Positions 24,188 to 36,212 of a stretch of 64,000 bases of DNA are shown here, in pieces; within the stretch, counting starts at the first letter, position 1; each line of letters starts with the position of its first letter. Origin of the DNA: Crossaster papposus. Its lineage: Eukaryota; Echinodermata; Asteroidea; Velatida; Solasteridae. Both the position numbers and the translations under genes were made by a program. Location of the stretch: contig JBAIAA010000261.1 in the NCBI GenBank assembly GCA_037893245.1, positions 1,054,001-1,118,000 of the forward strand, written 5' to 3'. The notes below the pieces were generated by a model. The model saw only the letters and a program-made list of their open reading frames with translations. It did not search any database and was not told where the DNA came from.

Positions 24188-24957
24188 ACATAAATCTGTA
24201 AACCTCTCAAGATTATATTTTTATTTTATATTTATTTGAAATGCTTCCAATATTCATTCCTCTCCCCTTTGGACAAATCTTCTACTGTACACTTTAAAAG
24301 TAAACTGTCGGACGATGACGATAATGATAATAAACATATTTGATCAGCGAAATAGCAGTAGGCCTAAAATGCAAAATGATTTATGTTGCCAATCATGCAT
24401 TGAAAACCAGGCATGGCAAGACCGCAATTAAAAAAAAACACCAAAAAACAAAAACTGAGAATTTACGACCTTTTACTGCACTCAATGCTGGTTTTACAGA
24501 AAAAAAATTAATTGAAGTGGAAATCGAGACAGAGAACCTTCTGTCCAGTTGTTCTCATCTTTCTTACCATCGAGGCAGCAGATTGAGTAATTTCTCCCAA
24601 AAAAGATCTAGTGGCCTTGTGGGAACCTTTTTTTTTTGGTTCGTGTCTCTATATGTGTGAATTCACGCTTTCTGACCTCAAGGCCCCATTAGGGTCTTGG
24701 TTAATACTTCATCTTGAAATGGATAACTGTGGTTACGGTAATGGATCTTGGCTGTTTGAACAGCCCTGGGTAAAAACAAAATTCCAGCTTTTTTGGTCTG
24801 GGGTCCGTTGGAATACTTAACCTGTTATAGCTTGTGCGCACGAGCGTTGGGGTGTTTGTTTGTTTGTTTCAGCTACCATTTTCTCGAAGATGTAGATATT
24901 TAATATTTGTTTTCAGAAAGGGGAATACCCTAATATATGGGTAATTGCATGGAGCTA
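24188..24957. other. Unassigned stretch
   Basis: No exon-like island with both splice borders, RNA gene or recognised repeat. Confidence 0.45.
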
Positions 24958-25078
24958 TTAACCAGTTCGTGCCGGGATTATTTTAACATCAACAAGCCGA
25001 CGCGCGGAATAATTTTTTTAACGAAACTCGATCCGAGGCGGGTTCAGGCCGATAGTACCGGGAAGTGCACCCACGCGT
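24958..25078 (-). mobile_element. Family B MITE, copy 5 (half, joined to a SINE)
   Basis: Left half only, from TTAACCAGTTCGTGCCGGG to GCACCCACGCG. A SINE begins immediately after. The second half is not found beyond the SINE, so this is a truncation or a deletion after SINE insertion. Confidence 0.85.
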
Positions 25079-25425
25079 AGGGTGTCGTGGCCGATTGGAT
25101 AAGAACACCGAACTCAAGCTCTGGTGTTTCTGTTCAGCAGAGTGTGGGTTCGAGTCCCGGTCGTGACACTTGTGTCCCTGAGCAAAACACTTAACTATAA
25201 TTGCTTCTCTCCACCCAGGGGTAAAATGGGTAACTGTGAGGGCAGAGATGGTTATTGTGATTGATTTAGCCTAGTAGCGCATATATTGCAGCACAGGCTG
25301 TATACTCCCCAGGGAGCTGAGATGGTTTAAGGATTGAAAATGGCCCAGTGACCAGGGGTAATAATGTTGGAAGCGCTTTGAGATGCCCTTCGGGTGTGAA
25401 AAGCGCTATACAAGATATTATTGAA
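25079..25425 (+). mobile_element. Full-length tRNA-derived SINE
   Basis: A-box-like TGGCCGATTGGATAAG, B-box GGGTTCGAGTCCC, CCCTGAGCAAAACACTTAAC, TCTCTCCACCCAGGGG, CTGTGAGGGCAGAGATGGTT, GTATACTCCCCAGGGAGCTG and 3' end AAGCGCTATACAAGATATTATTG. It joins the truncated family B copy 5. Confidence 0.9.
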
Positions 25426-25506
25426 AAATAACGTGACGTCACATGACATCCGATGATGTCATCGTGACGTCACCCTGCGCCGCACCCTCAAACTGAGCAA
25501 CACGGA

Positions 25507-25916
25507 TGCCCCACCTGCTACCTTTGGGGCAGCAGGTATGCTTTTACACCCCCCTAATGTAAACAAACTTTTCTTAATGGGTTAAATAGTTGTAAGGAGA
25601 TCCCCATGAACTCTTCTCGACCCTATTTGTGGAGCTGGGTCCTTGACATTATACTTTACATCTTGTGGTAGGTTTCTTTTTTTTTAGTAAACAGGAAATA
25701 GGTTTGTGCACATCCCTATGAGACTTTCTCAGAATTAGCATTTCAACAGCTTGGCCTCGCTTGACCTCAAACCCAGGCTAATCAGTGACTATACAGTCCT
25801 TTTTGGAACTTACCAGGATAGGCATTTCTGGAGTATCTATGTCTGGGGGCTTTTTATTTAATTTTTTATAAAAAAACCCAAAGGAACCTGCTGCCCCAAA
25901 GGCAGCACCTCGGGAT
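25507..25916. mobile_element. Element S, inverted-repeat element
   Basis: CCCACCTGCTACCTTTGGGG and CAGCAGGT at the left are matched in inverted form by ACCTGCTGCCCCAAAGGCAG and CACCTCGGG at the right. AT-rich, non-coding interior. Confidence 0.6.
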
Positions 25917-26039
25917 ACATTTATAGCGCACAGTATCAAGATTCAACGCGTCCTTGTTATAAGTTACCGTAGAACTGTTGCAATCGTCCAATCATTGGCT
26001 TACATAATGCTTGATTAATTCTGGTTTAGGGCCCATTTA

Positions 26040-26150
26040 TTCGCTTCTTCTTGAAAGCCTGGCAATTACTACAAAATAATGCCCTCCACGTGATCGAGTC
26101 TCGACCAATCAGAAGCCATCAACTCTCCTAGGTAATTTAATAATATATTG
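26040..26150 (-). repeat. Fragment related to elements L and N
   Basis: CCACGTGATCGAGTCTCGACCAATCAGAAGCC, then AACTCTCCTAGGTA, is the inverted match of 6150-6210 within element L. Confidence 0.65.
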
Positions 26151-26398
26151 ATTAACCCTAACGTCACCTAACACTACAAACTGCAGTATGCTGTACTCTT
26201 ACACTGGCCCATAGCATCGAGTAGTATTTTGTAGTACTGTGTACTGAACCCAAATGAATGCCTAGATCGTTGGGATTTAAATGGATAGCCCCTGTGCAGT
26301 ATGGATATTCGTTGAAATAGTCTTCAAAACTCCCACCGTAATCTTCTCCTTGTTATGCAACTTATAACCTGTAGCATTCTTGTTGCTGATTATCATTT

Positions 26399-27068
26399 GT
26401 GACCCGCTCCATCGAAATCAGGAATAAGTCTCGAAATGACTTTTTGAAATATGCACATGGTGAGAAAGGGAATTTCATAAGCTTTATAATGATACCCATC
26501 ACAAGTGTGTATCTTTTTAGGTTAACGAGTTATGGTCTGATGAAGATGACAGGTGTATATTTATTTGCCGAATCCACATTCCGAGAAAAACAGCTTTGAA
26601 ATTAACAAAATTTACCAAAATCATATGGACAGCGCACACAAATCCTCTTCATTTTTTATCTTTATTTATCGTTTTTACATACAAGACATTAATGGCAATA
26701 ATCTTTTATAACTACACTTCCTAAAAATACAATGTTCAGAAAAATTACTAAAGCCGCGTTCGCATTGGACTTAATATTGTCATAAGTTACGTGATTGTCA
26801 AAGTTAACGGTGTTAAATCCTCCACTAGAAGCTTGGGCCTGTAGATCTTACTGTTGCGGAGGGTAAAATGGACGATTTGACAATGTTACCCTCTGTCCGC
26901 ATTTGATTTAATTTGGTTAAAGTTGACAACAGTCTCCGTAGGTTTTACCAAAAAAAGTCCAATGCGAACGCGGCTTTAGTCACGATTTTCACCCATGCGT
27001 TCACTTCAACGGCCAAGTGTGTAAAACGGCATCAGCGACTTATTCCTGATTACGATGGAGCGGGTCAC
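26399..27068. mobile_element. Family E-like MITE, copy 2, host of a nested element
   Basis: GTGACCCGCTCCATCG and GGAATAAGTC at the left; GACTTATTCCTGATTACG and GGAGCGGGTCAC at the right. Interrupted by family D copy 2 at 26749-26978. Confidence 0.82.
26749..26978. mobile_element. Family D MITE, copy 2, nested in family E copy 2
   Basis: TAAAGCCGCGTTCGCATTGG at the left, complement ending GGCTTTA at the right. It lies wholly inside 26399-27068. Interior contains GTTAACGGTGTTAAA-like phrases. Confidence 0.85.
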
Positions 27069-27373
27069 ACATTGGAAAATCCCATCGAGTGCCATGTGCA
27101 TTATATCAGATGCAGCAATATTTGCCCTTTTTTTCTTCTTTCAACTGGGAGGCAGGCAGGTGTTGGAAAGCAAAGATGAGAAGACTTCTGCTTGTTGGCC
27201 CCACTATTACCGAGTTGCTTGTCTCGCCTGAGGTCATACGTATACATCCGGAGCTCGGCTCGTGCCCAGCCGAGAAACAGAATCTGTTAATTAAGCATGA
27301 AAAAAGGAAATAGATAACACAGTGGTGAAAGCTCTTGGCGAGATACACGTAGTGGCTATGCAGTTTGCACCGC

Positions 27374-27741
27374 CTGTAGGATACACCATTTGCAGGAATC
27401 GAAGAAACAAATACTACCAAATTATTAAGAATTCTCTTACTTAATTGAAAGTAAATAATGATTTTAGGCATCCAGCAAAATGATTGCACTAGAATTATCT
27501 TGTAATTTAATACAAAATAAAACAAAATAGCGATCGCAAAAAAAAACCAAAAACAAGAACATAAGAACAACTGCCCGACACCGGTTGAAAACAAACGTCA
27601 GTTTTTTTTGCTTTTCTCAGCATCCATGATTGTAAAACTTCGGACAGGTTAGTTAAACGATATTTACTATAAAATACAACCCCCAAATCCACCTATTCCT
27701 GATAATTCAAGCAATTACCAATGGTGTATCCTACCTTTTAA
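27374..27741 (-). mobile_element. Family A MITE, copy 7
   Basis: The left terminus is slightly eroded (CTGTAGGATACACCATTTGC); the right end CCTACCTTTTAA is intact. Internal family segments are present in order. Confidence 0.88.
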
Positions 27742-28092
27742 CTGTTGGTTTCACTGCCAAAACTGCAGTGTAAATTTCATATTGGTGATATCTTTTTTTT
27801 GCAGGTTTTGGTTAGGTGTACACAAAATTTAACCGGTGGTCCTTTATGAGGTGTTTTAGAAATTTGGGTTCACTCTTTTTGTAATGCCTTTGTTAGATCT
27901 GTCATTATGAGTAGATAATACGAAGAGCGCGCCATTCGTGGGTGAGAATGGCACCAAGGGGTGCAGTCCGATGGCCATTTCTCACCCACATACAGCGCTA
28001 CCGAATGTATTAACCTACTTAACACCTGGCTCCATAACAATTCTTCATTATTACCTGAACGAAGACGGCGCATGTCGAGCTGCCACAATGGC

Positions 28093-28612
28093 TTAAGCCG
28101 TGTTCGCACTAGACTTTTTTTTTTGAAGGTTTTACTGAGACGATGGTAAAATAAAAAATGGTCAAATGTTACCACTGTTCGCACTTGGGCTTTCGACACG
28201 GGAAAATTTTACCGAGACCGCGGGAGAAGTAGCCGAGCTGTCATTATAATGACTCATGAAGGCGAATGTGATCACAATGCAATGTGCATGCATCAGCGCG
28301 CGCACGTAAACAATGCAAAGAGCGCATGCACGGTGTCTTGTGTAGCATGAAATCGCAGTAGGGGGCCGGATGTACGTTTTCCAGGGAGACGCTTTTACCG
28401 ACTCGCGCTGTTCGCACAGGACTTATCGTCTAGGGAAAAGTTACCTGGGAAGTTTTCCCGGGCAGCAGTTGGCCGGTAAAGTAACCACTGGACTCGTGAA
28501 AAGTAACCGAGAGGAAAACGTCCTAGGCTGTCCGCACTGGACTTAAAATTGGAAAAGTACCCATCGTCTCAGTAAGTTTTATCAAAAAAAGTCCAGTGCG
28601 AACAGGGCTTTA
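28093..28612. mobile_element. Family D MITE, copy 3
   Basis: TTAAGCCGTGTTCGCACTAG left, GTCCAGTGCGAACAGGGCTT right. The interior holds further inward copies of the TGTTCGCAC/TGTCCGCACTGGACTT motif. Confidence 0.85.
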
Positions 28613-28619
28613 GCTAAAC

Positions 28620-28690
28620 GAGAAGAGCTCTAAATGGGAAAAGTCCCGGGTTCAAATCCGGCTATGTCCATGGTGGTTTTCCAAAGTTGA
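28620..28690 (+). mobile_element. tRNA-like SINE fragment
   Basis: CCCGGGTTCAAATCCGGC is a B-box/T-arm-like motif. It lies directly after family D copy 3. Confidence 0.35.
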
Positions 28691-29487
28691 CCTAACTTTG
28701 TTTTTACTGAATGGGGAAAAGTGTCTGTACTAATAAAAGTATACGACATCATAATTTGCTTCACCCACGCAGCATACATACAGCTTAAAACAAACTACGT
28801 ACATGACAACATCAGCTCTTTTATCTCGAATAACCTTTGATTTTGACACTTAATCGAGATACCGAACTGTCTCATTGGCCAGAAGTGGGCAATCCATTAA
28901 AAAAAAAAACACCGCCTGCTTTGGGAAGAAACACTCTGGCTGCCAGTAAAAATTTCCGTAGATAAGCAAAAGAATGCTTTGACAATCCAGAGAACGTCCC
29001 TCGTGGGGATATCGGCGTGACATCCGAGTGTGGTTTTCCCGGAGCTGTAAAAACCTTTATGGAGACAGCTGTGAGCATTAATACCATGTCATAAAACCAG
29101 AACACTGGGACACTTAAGTATAAAATGATCTCGGTAATGATTTATACTGCAGTTATAATGACGTGTGCTGCTGTCCTTTGGGTAGCCAGAGAATTAAGCT
29201 CTAAATGTCGAGTTGAAGATTTGGGGTTTTTTGTAGACTTTTGCATGGAAAGCAATCCGCGATTTTTTTTTTTAGTTTTTTTTGTTTTGCCAGCTGAAAT
29301 GTTCTTTCGAAACTTGCAGGTGTTACCATGAATGCCTCGATTTGTTATGGGAAACACTGGCTATGGAGTAGTGATTTTTAAGGCAATAAGGCCGAGCGTG
29401 TTCAAGTTTAAAATGGACTAAGTAAATAGCAAGGAGCACTTTGTCTAGTAAAGAAAGCGAGATAAATGTCGAGCGATAACGGCGATA

Positions 29488-29662
29488 GCGGAGATGGTCG
29501 TTGTCATTGATTCTGTCTTGTGCCGAAATGGCTGCATCGAGCTCTATACGCCCAAGGGAGCAGAGATGGTATTTTGAATGTTTCGTTTGCCCGATCAGTG
29601 GTATTGATAATGTAAACGCTTTAATCAGAGTTAAAAGCGCTATACAAATATTTTTACTAAAA
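29488..29662 (+). mobile_element. SINE 3' half
   Basis: GAGATGGTCGTTGTCATTGA, CCGAAATGGCTGCATCGAGC, GGAGCAGAGATGGTATTTTG and AAAAGCGCTATACAAAT match the 3' parts of the SINEs at 39272 and 53272. Confidence 0.8.
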
Positions 29663-30807
29663 GCAAGACTGAACTCAATGTAAAAAAGTGACTACTAGCT
29701 CACTCTTTAAAAGAGTGATTCTCTTATAAAACCACTCCAAAAAGAGGGAAATCCTACTAGTATGTTGTGGTTTATTTGCTTGTTTTTCTATTTTCCTTCT
29801 CTCTTTGAAAAAAAAAAGGAGTTTTAACAGCATTTTGAACATTTTCTTTTCCTAATTTGTGTTTTGGGGGATTGGTTTTTTTAAATGAAAAATAAAGTCC
29901 CAGAACTTGATACCGCCATAGCGAATTAGTGGTATCGTAGAAAAATGCAATCGCGCCCTGGCTGTTATCGTAAGTTACATTTCACATGGCTCTTTAGAAA
30001 TATTGGGTATGCAATTTTCGACTAAAATGTGTGCCAATGTTAGTGCTTTTATCACAAAATCAATTTGTTGACTATGTCTGCTGCACTATAAACCGGGAAT
30101 CTGTCGATACTCCCACACGAAATACATGCAGAGCCATAACTTTATTTGACATTTCTGCCTAGCCACCTGTCCTATATGTGTTCTTGCCCGAGGGCATGCA
30201 CTCGCTCGTCTGTGTGCATCTTTTATATTATGGACTCTTCGCTCGGTAATAGAAGTGCACTGTACTTCCCCTTCCACTCTTCAACAAATATCTACATTCA
30301 GTCTGGAGGGCATGGCATGGTTTATATTTCATGTTCATATTAACAACACTGTTTGACTAGTGTTACAAGGCTGAGAGGCATTGGTTTGTGATAATGATGC
30401 ACGTACATACATGCACAGTATGTATATGCTCGAAGGGTCATTCTACGGTATGAGGCCGGGACATTTTGCTACACTTCTACATGTAGTTGCATACCAATAC
30501 CATCTATCGACTAAATTATTGGAATATGTATTCCTAATATTTGTCCTGGATGTTGGACAGAATCAGGAAAATGTTGGACCATTTGTAGCTTACAGTTACA
30601 GCTGCAGGATAGGCTACGCTACTAATTTCTTAATTATGTAATTCCCATATTTATTTCTGGTGTTATGTGTTGTTTTGTGTGTATGTCTTTTTCGTATATT
30701 CGTTGTATCTGGGAATCTCTACTCAACAAGCTTTGCTTTTTAGGGATCCCCATCCACATATTACTGTATGGATCATACACTTTGGTTGTCTTTTTACGTG
30801 GAAAGTG

Positions 30808-30828
30808 AAGTGAAGTGAAGTGAAGTGC
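30808..30828. repeat. (GAAGT)n microsatellite
   Basis: Four tandem GAAGT units. Confidence 0.85.
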
Positions 30829-31065
30829 CATAGTTCCAACAGTTAGTTTCCTGAGAAATTGGGCATTTTACAACAACTTTAGTACTCCGGGGGGCACCGT
30901 GTCTCTTTTTGTAATATGTTGTTAGATTTATTGTACAAACCGTCTCCGCATACTACTGGTACTAACTGATCACAAAATGGAACCATACAAATTTGTTAAG
31001 GATTGTACATAAATTACAAGGAATATGTTGAAAAATGTTTTTCAGGTACCGTATAAGTAACTAAC

Positions 31066-31307
31066 TTAATCAGTTCGTGCCGGGATTATTTTAACATCAC
31101 CGAGCCGAGGGGCGGGATTATTTTTAACGAAACCCGATCCGAAGCGCGTTCAGGCCGATAGTGCCGGGAAGCACACCCACGCATTTCCGGCGTTGCTCGC
31201 TGCTGACAGACATTTCCGAACTTGAACTTGGCGTGTTTATGCGTCATCCGTTTTGAGTTTAGGAAAAACTTTGCGTTTATATACGTCATCCGGCGCGAAC
31301 TGGTTAA
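31066..31307 (-). mobile_element. Family B MITE, copy 6
   Basis: TTAA at both ends; the left terminal repeat has one change (TCAGTTCGTGCCGGG). Full-length body. Confidence 0.9.
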
Positions 31308-31482
31308 AGCTTGTATGGGGTCCATTATGTGTGTTGTACATTCAAACATATATGGAGGTACTGACATTGACTCACAATAGGCTTGGGCATAACAAGGACA
31401 CCAACTTGGTGAAATTATTACCTTTATGGGGAGTTTAGTGGACAGACACCAATTACACAGTTTGAGCATTCATTGGTACTAA

Positions 31483-31743
31483 TTAAAGGTAGGATATACA
31501 CCATTGGTAATTGCTTAGATTAACATGAATGGGTGGATTTGGGGGGTTGTATTTCATAGTAAATATCGTTTAACTGACCTGTTCAAAGTTTTACAATCAT
31601 GTATGCTGAGGAAAGCAATAAAAAAAGATGTCTGTTTTCAACCGGCCTCTGGCAGTGGTTCTTGTTTTATCAAATGCAGATATTTCTAAACAATTCGGTA
31701 GTACAAATTGTCGATATCGGCAAATGGTGTATCCTACCTTTAA
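31483..31743 (+). mobile_element. Family A MITE, copy 8 (internally deleted)
   Basis: TTAA-flanked with both termini, but only ~260 bases because the central palindrome and neighbouring sequence are missing. Confidence 0.88.
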
Positions 31744-31952
31744 TCCTCTAAGACACCAGGTCTATATGTACATGTATATAGGCAGTGATTGTATCATGTA
31801 AATGATTGTAGTAAAGAACAAATTTGTTGCTTGTTTTCACTAAAAAGGAGAAAAATACAATTGTTGATAGCATTTATGGTTTTAATTAATTACCTGTGGC
31901 AATTATTGGAAGTTTAAATAAGTCAGAGTATTGATGGCAAAGGAACTTGCAA

Positions 31953-32315
31953 TTAAAGGTGGGATACACCATTTGCAGATATCAAAAATATTTACTACCG
32001 AATTATTAAGAAATATTTTACTCAATTGAAAGTAAATAATGATTCTAGGCATCCAGCAAAATGATTGCGCTAGATATTCTGAAATTTTTCCGAAAAATTG
32101 AATTTTATAAAGAAAAATTTACGATCGCCGGACGGCGATCGCGAAAAACTAAAATTACATAAGAATAACTGCTCGACGTTTTTCGTGCTTTTCTCGGCAT
32201 CAATGACTGTAAAATTAGACAGGTCAGTTAAACGGTATTTACTATAAAATACAACCCCCCAAATCCACCCATTCATGATAATTAAAGCAACTACCAATGG
32301 TGTATCCTACCTTAA
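31953..32315 (-). mobile_element. Family A MITE, copy 9 (near full length)
   Basis: TTAA-flanked. It has a near-perfect central palindrome GATCGCCGGACGGCGATCGC and both termini. It lies only ~210 bases from copy 8 in the opposite orientation. Confidence 0.92.
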
Positions 32316-33287
32316 ACATGTACATGTACAGCTTTATTTTCATGTACGTTTACTTTGTGTGTCTGGTGGTCTTGCACTTTGGCAAATCTCGACCTCCACT
32401 TTAAAAAAAACATGATCATATCCCGAAGAAATACACAACGGCAGGTCTAAATATTGAATGGGCCTCGGAGCCAAATTTGCACCTTCCCTTCAATCCCCAC
32501 TCTTTTTCAGTTGTACCATTGGTTCATTATCATACTTTAAACTGGCTTAGAGGCCAAAATCGGGCAAGCGCTCTCAATTTGTCAGAAATATAGTCACAAA
32601 TATTTGTCCGCGAGCGTCTGAATATATATTTCCCAATTACCAAGGTCTGTTTGTAAACGGAATTGGACCCCCTCGAGTATGTCATGCGTAACTAATATAA
32701 TCTTTTTGAGGGATGGGTTTTTTTAATCAAGAGAATTCCTCTTGAAGTACGGCAACTTTTCTGCTTCTTTCTCTTTTTTTTTTCTCAAAAAAATGAGAAA
32801 TACCACGTCAGTAACTGACGTCCTGAAGCCAATAATCCAGAAGATCTGACTTATGCCAGGGTTTGAATTATTTGGCCTAGATCGGGGGAAAATACTTCTC
32901 TCTGTGTCCTACACGTCACAGAGAATTGGGCGCTCGCCTCGGCTTACATTTCGTCACGGCATGATTACGTTGCCGCTGTCTCGTCATGAAGTAGTTGAGA
33001 TCGGACACATGAGCCACATTCCACTGGTAGTGCATCGCCAATTAGGCTCATCTTCTCTGTAAAAGTCATCCGACGGTTGTTGTAATTCAGGGGACGCTGT
33101 CTGGGCAGGTTTGTCCAAGAGGCTGATGGGGGAAGGTTTTATCATCATATTTGAACATATTTTGTAACAGAAGACGTCTCCTCCCGTCAATTTTTTCCAA
33201 TGTTTTCTACAGTAAACTCTATAATTTGGGAATACAAGTGCAGGCCTATTTTACGTGTACCACTGATATCCTGTCTATTCACACAGC
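32316..33287. other. Unique-looking, moderately GC-rich intronic stretch
   Basis: 32420-32690 and 32830-33180 lack repeat similarity within the window and carry TAAT/ATTA-type motifs. No coding frame is convincing. Could be regulatory; see findings. Confidence 0.35.
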
Positions 33288-33527
33288 TAATCATCTCGCG
33301 CCAGGATTATTTTAACATTGACTGGACCCAGACGCGGGATTGTTTTTCATGAACCTTGATTCGAGACAGGTTTAGGCCGGCATCTGCATCTAGCACATCC
33401 TGATGTTTCCAGCCTCGCTCGCTGCGAGCCGGTGGATGACAGATATTTCCGTCCTTGCTCGTGACAGGTTTATCCGTCATCCGTTTTGAATTCCTGAAAA
33501 AACTTTGCGTGTATACACGGCATCAAA
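33288..33527 (-). mobile_element. Family B MITE, copy 7 (diverged)
   Basis: TAATCATCTCGCGCCAGGATTATTTTAACAT at the left, then family body with extra bases (GCTGCGAGCCGGTGGATGAC) and an eroded right terminus. Confidence 0.7.
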
Positions 33528-33720
33528 GATTTTAGCAGAGTCATTCGGTTTAGTTTCTGTTTAAAATTTGTTTTAAAAAATACTAACCCAAATTTATCCA
33601 TGAATATTATGAAGCGAAAGCAAATGTTGTATATTGCCTTTATAACCCATGGGATTATGTACCTCATCATGAGAGTATCTCCCAATCAAGATTGTCCGAA
33701 GACCCAGGGTTCAACTTTGA

Positions 33721-33815
33721 ACACGAGAGATAGATAGAGAGAAAGGGGGGAGGGGGAGAAGGAAAAGAAGGGGGAGGGGGGAAGGGGGAGGGAAAAAAAA
33801 AGAAAAAAAAAAGAA
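33721..33815 (+). repeat. Homopurine tract
   Basis: About 95 bases of almost pure G/A (runs such as GGGGGGAGGGGGAGAAGGAA), with triplex-forming character. Confidence 0.9.
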
Positions 33816-34446
33816 CGGTGCATATCTCTCCAATTTACTTGTATGTCATTATCTTCTTTCCCTTTAATACAGCTTCAAGTCCTCGGCACATCATTTTTTC
33901 TTCCTTTTTTTCTTTCTTCTTTCTCCCTTCAGGGGATATACCTGTAGGTACAGGCGCAATCAATGTTCCCTGTGAAAGTGGTTAAATTAGGATTTGTTTT
34001 TGAGTCAAAAATGGCTTTGGGTGAAGCAAAATCAATGGGTTGGTTTGATGGGTTCCCGGTCGGGTCATCAACACTGTACCATTAGCACTTTCTACCTGCC
34101 AGCACTGTCTGAATAAATTAGTCCATCCATCACTTTAGAAGGCCCATTCTGTTTATTTGCAGCTTTTAACCCATTCATTACACATCACTGTGTGCTTTGG
34201 AGAGTGTCATACATTTAGCTCAAGAACTATCTCAATTATTTTGTGGTGTATTTAAAAAAAAAAAAATTTAAACAAATTAGGAGCAGAGGCACCGTTCTTG
34301 ACCTTAAAGGGGCATTCCGTCCTGAAATTTCTTAAAATGTCATGTTTCGGATTGTTCACTTATCCTGTTTCAAATGTTTGGTTAAAAGGAAACCAACCTA
34401 ATGTTTTACAGCTTCTGAGAACAAACAACAAAAAACGTGTAAAATT

Positions 34447-34890
34447 CATCTGCAGCCCATTTCACGAACCCTTTGTGCAACAATTTATTGTGTAAGCAAT
34501 TTCGGTTTTGCTGCGCGGCATTTTGCTTAAGACAGTTTCACGAAAGTTTGACAGTGCTTATAGTGTGCGGCTTATGCAACAAAGCTTGCGCAGTCAATTT
34601 AGGTGGCGTAAGATATGGCGTAGCGACTGAATATGACATACCGGGTGTTTTACCAGAAAATCTTAATTGAGGTGGAGCTAAACTTATTAAGCTTGATGAA
34701 AGACACTCACAGTTTTATGATTGAAGTAAAGGAATTACTATTTTACCCATGTTTTTTTTCCAAATGGCGGGCGAACGTGATACAACGACAATTTCATGAA
34801 AGAACACAAATAATACGCAAACAGTCGTCATAAATGCTGTTTTAAACAGGGCGCAGCTACACCAAGTTTCGTGAAATGGTGCAGCTACGC
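34447..34890. mobile_element. Possible J-like foldback element
   Basis: GCAGCCCATTTCACGAA at the left faces TTTCGTGAAATGGTGCAGC at the right, with GCAACAA/TTGTTGC motifs inside. Shorter end match than in J1 and J2. Confidence 0.45.
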
Positions 34891-35059
34891 AACATTTTTG
34901 TTGCGTATAAAGCCTTACACCACTTGAAAATGGCGCAAGCTACAAAACTGTTTCTAAATCGTGTGCCGACCCGTCGGTTATTTTGGAACATACACATTTG
35001 GCCAGCCGTAAATATTTAGTCTCCTTCATGTAGAAGATTCAATGTATAGGTGCGAAAGA

Positions 35060-35400
35060 AGGTACCCTCTGGAGACGTGAACACAATGGGGACAATGCGA
35101 GTGAAAATTAGGTCTCCAAAGGGTAATTTCTATAGATGAATAGGCCTCCACTAGAAATTTCACGAATTAGATTTTTGGATTTTACTTAATTTAATTAAAA
35201 AAACTAGGGTTAGGATATGGGTTAGGGTTAGTGTTTGGGTTAGGGTATAATATAGGGTATATTGGGTCAAAATTTCAACCCAGGAAAATAATTGTGGTTA
35301 AAATAGGAGCATTTTGAAAAACATGCTCGACTTTCTAACCATTTTGTACATGAGAACAAAGCCATGTCTCCACAGTAATACAAAAACGCGAATACATGTA
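35060..35400 (-). repeat. Element K copy 2 (inverted)
   Basis: Reverse complement of 19701-20042 over its whole length, including the GGGTTAG-rich core (about 35203-35260). Confidence 0.88.
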
Positions 35401-35846
35401 CACGTACATACACACGTAAATGTACACGGCACCAATGCACAAAATGTTGTTTCTCGCACATCTGTGTGCAACTGGAATCAAGAGTAGCACCCAAAAGGCT
35501 CGTTTTATGAGAGTCACAATTTTAGCCCCCCAAAATTGTTCTCGCTCGACTATTGCAGGAATAACACAAAAACTGCCAGTTTTAAAGGACGGTTGTGTGG
35601 ACATTTCCTACGTTTAAATGCTCTTTCCAGTTAACCCTGTTTCGTTTAAAATACATTTTGTACAAGTATGTAGCTATTTATTGGGTGCTTCCAGGGCTTC
35701 GTTTGTTGGCGGCCCATGACCTAAAACATGTTTTTGGTATCACAGCCATGAAGTGGAACAAGTCATTGCAAACATTTTTTCTCAGTTTTGATTATATTTT
35801 CGGGACTCGAGTATTATTAGCCTTCACTCGAGTCGAGTCAAGTCTA

Positions 35847-36212
35847 GTAAGAAATATCTTACATATTTTAATGTAAATAATGATTCTAGGCATCCAGCAA
35901 AATGATTGCGCTAAATAACCCGTGATTGTTCCGAAAAATAGATTCTTATTAAAAAAAAAAAATCACGATTGCAGGATGGCGATCGCGAAAGAAAAACAAG
36001 AACAAGAACAACTACCCAACGCCAGTTGAAAACTAACGCTGTTTTTCTTTCTTTTTTCTCGGCATCCATGATTGTAAAACATTGGACACTCAGTTAAACG
36101 ATATTTTAACGATCAGTTAATACAATACACTCCCCCCCCCCCCCCCCCCTTCTCGTAATCCACCCATTCCTCATAATTCAAGCAATTTCCAATGGTTTAT
36201 CCTACCTTTTAA
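35847..36212 (-). mobile_element. Family A MITE, copy 10 (left-truncated, poly-C expanded)
   Basis: Begins inside the family at GTAAGAAATATCTTAC and ends CCTACCTTTTAA. A C-run expansion sits at 36131-36149, at the same family position as in copy 6. Confidence 0.85.

Larger units (their letters stand above)
28691..31065. other. Mostly unassigned apart from the SINE at 29488
   Basis: 28860-29110 looks unique and moderately GC-rich. The rest is AT-rich with simple sequence. No supported gene. Confidence 0.45.

Noticed and set aside
35532-35617. Short frame after TATTGCAG ending in TAA, possible alternative last exon
   Set aside because: Only about 19 codons; no supporting context beyond the acceptor.
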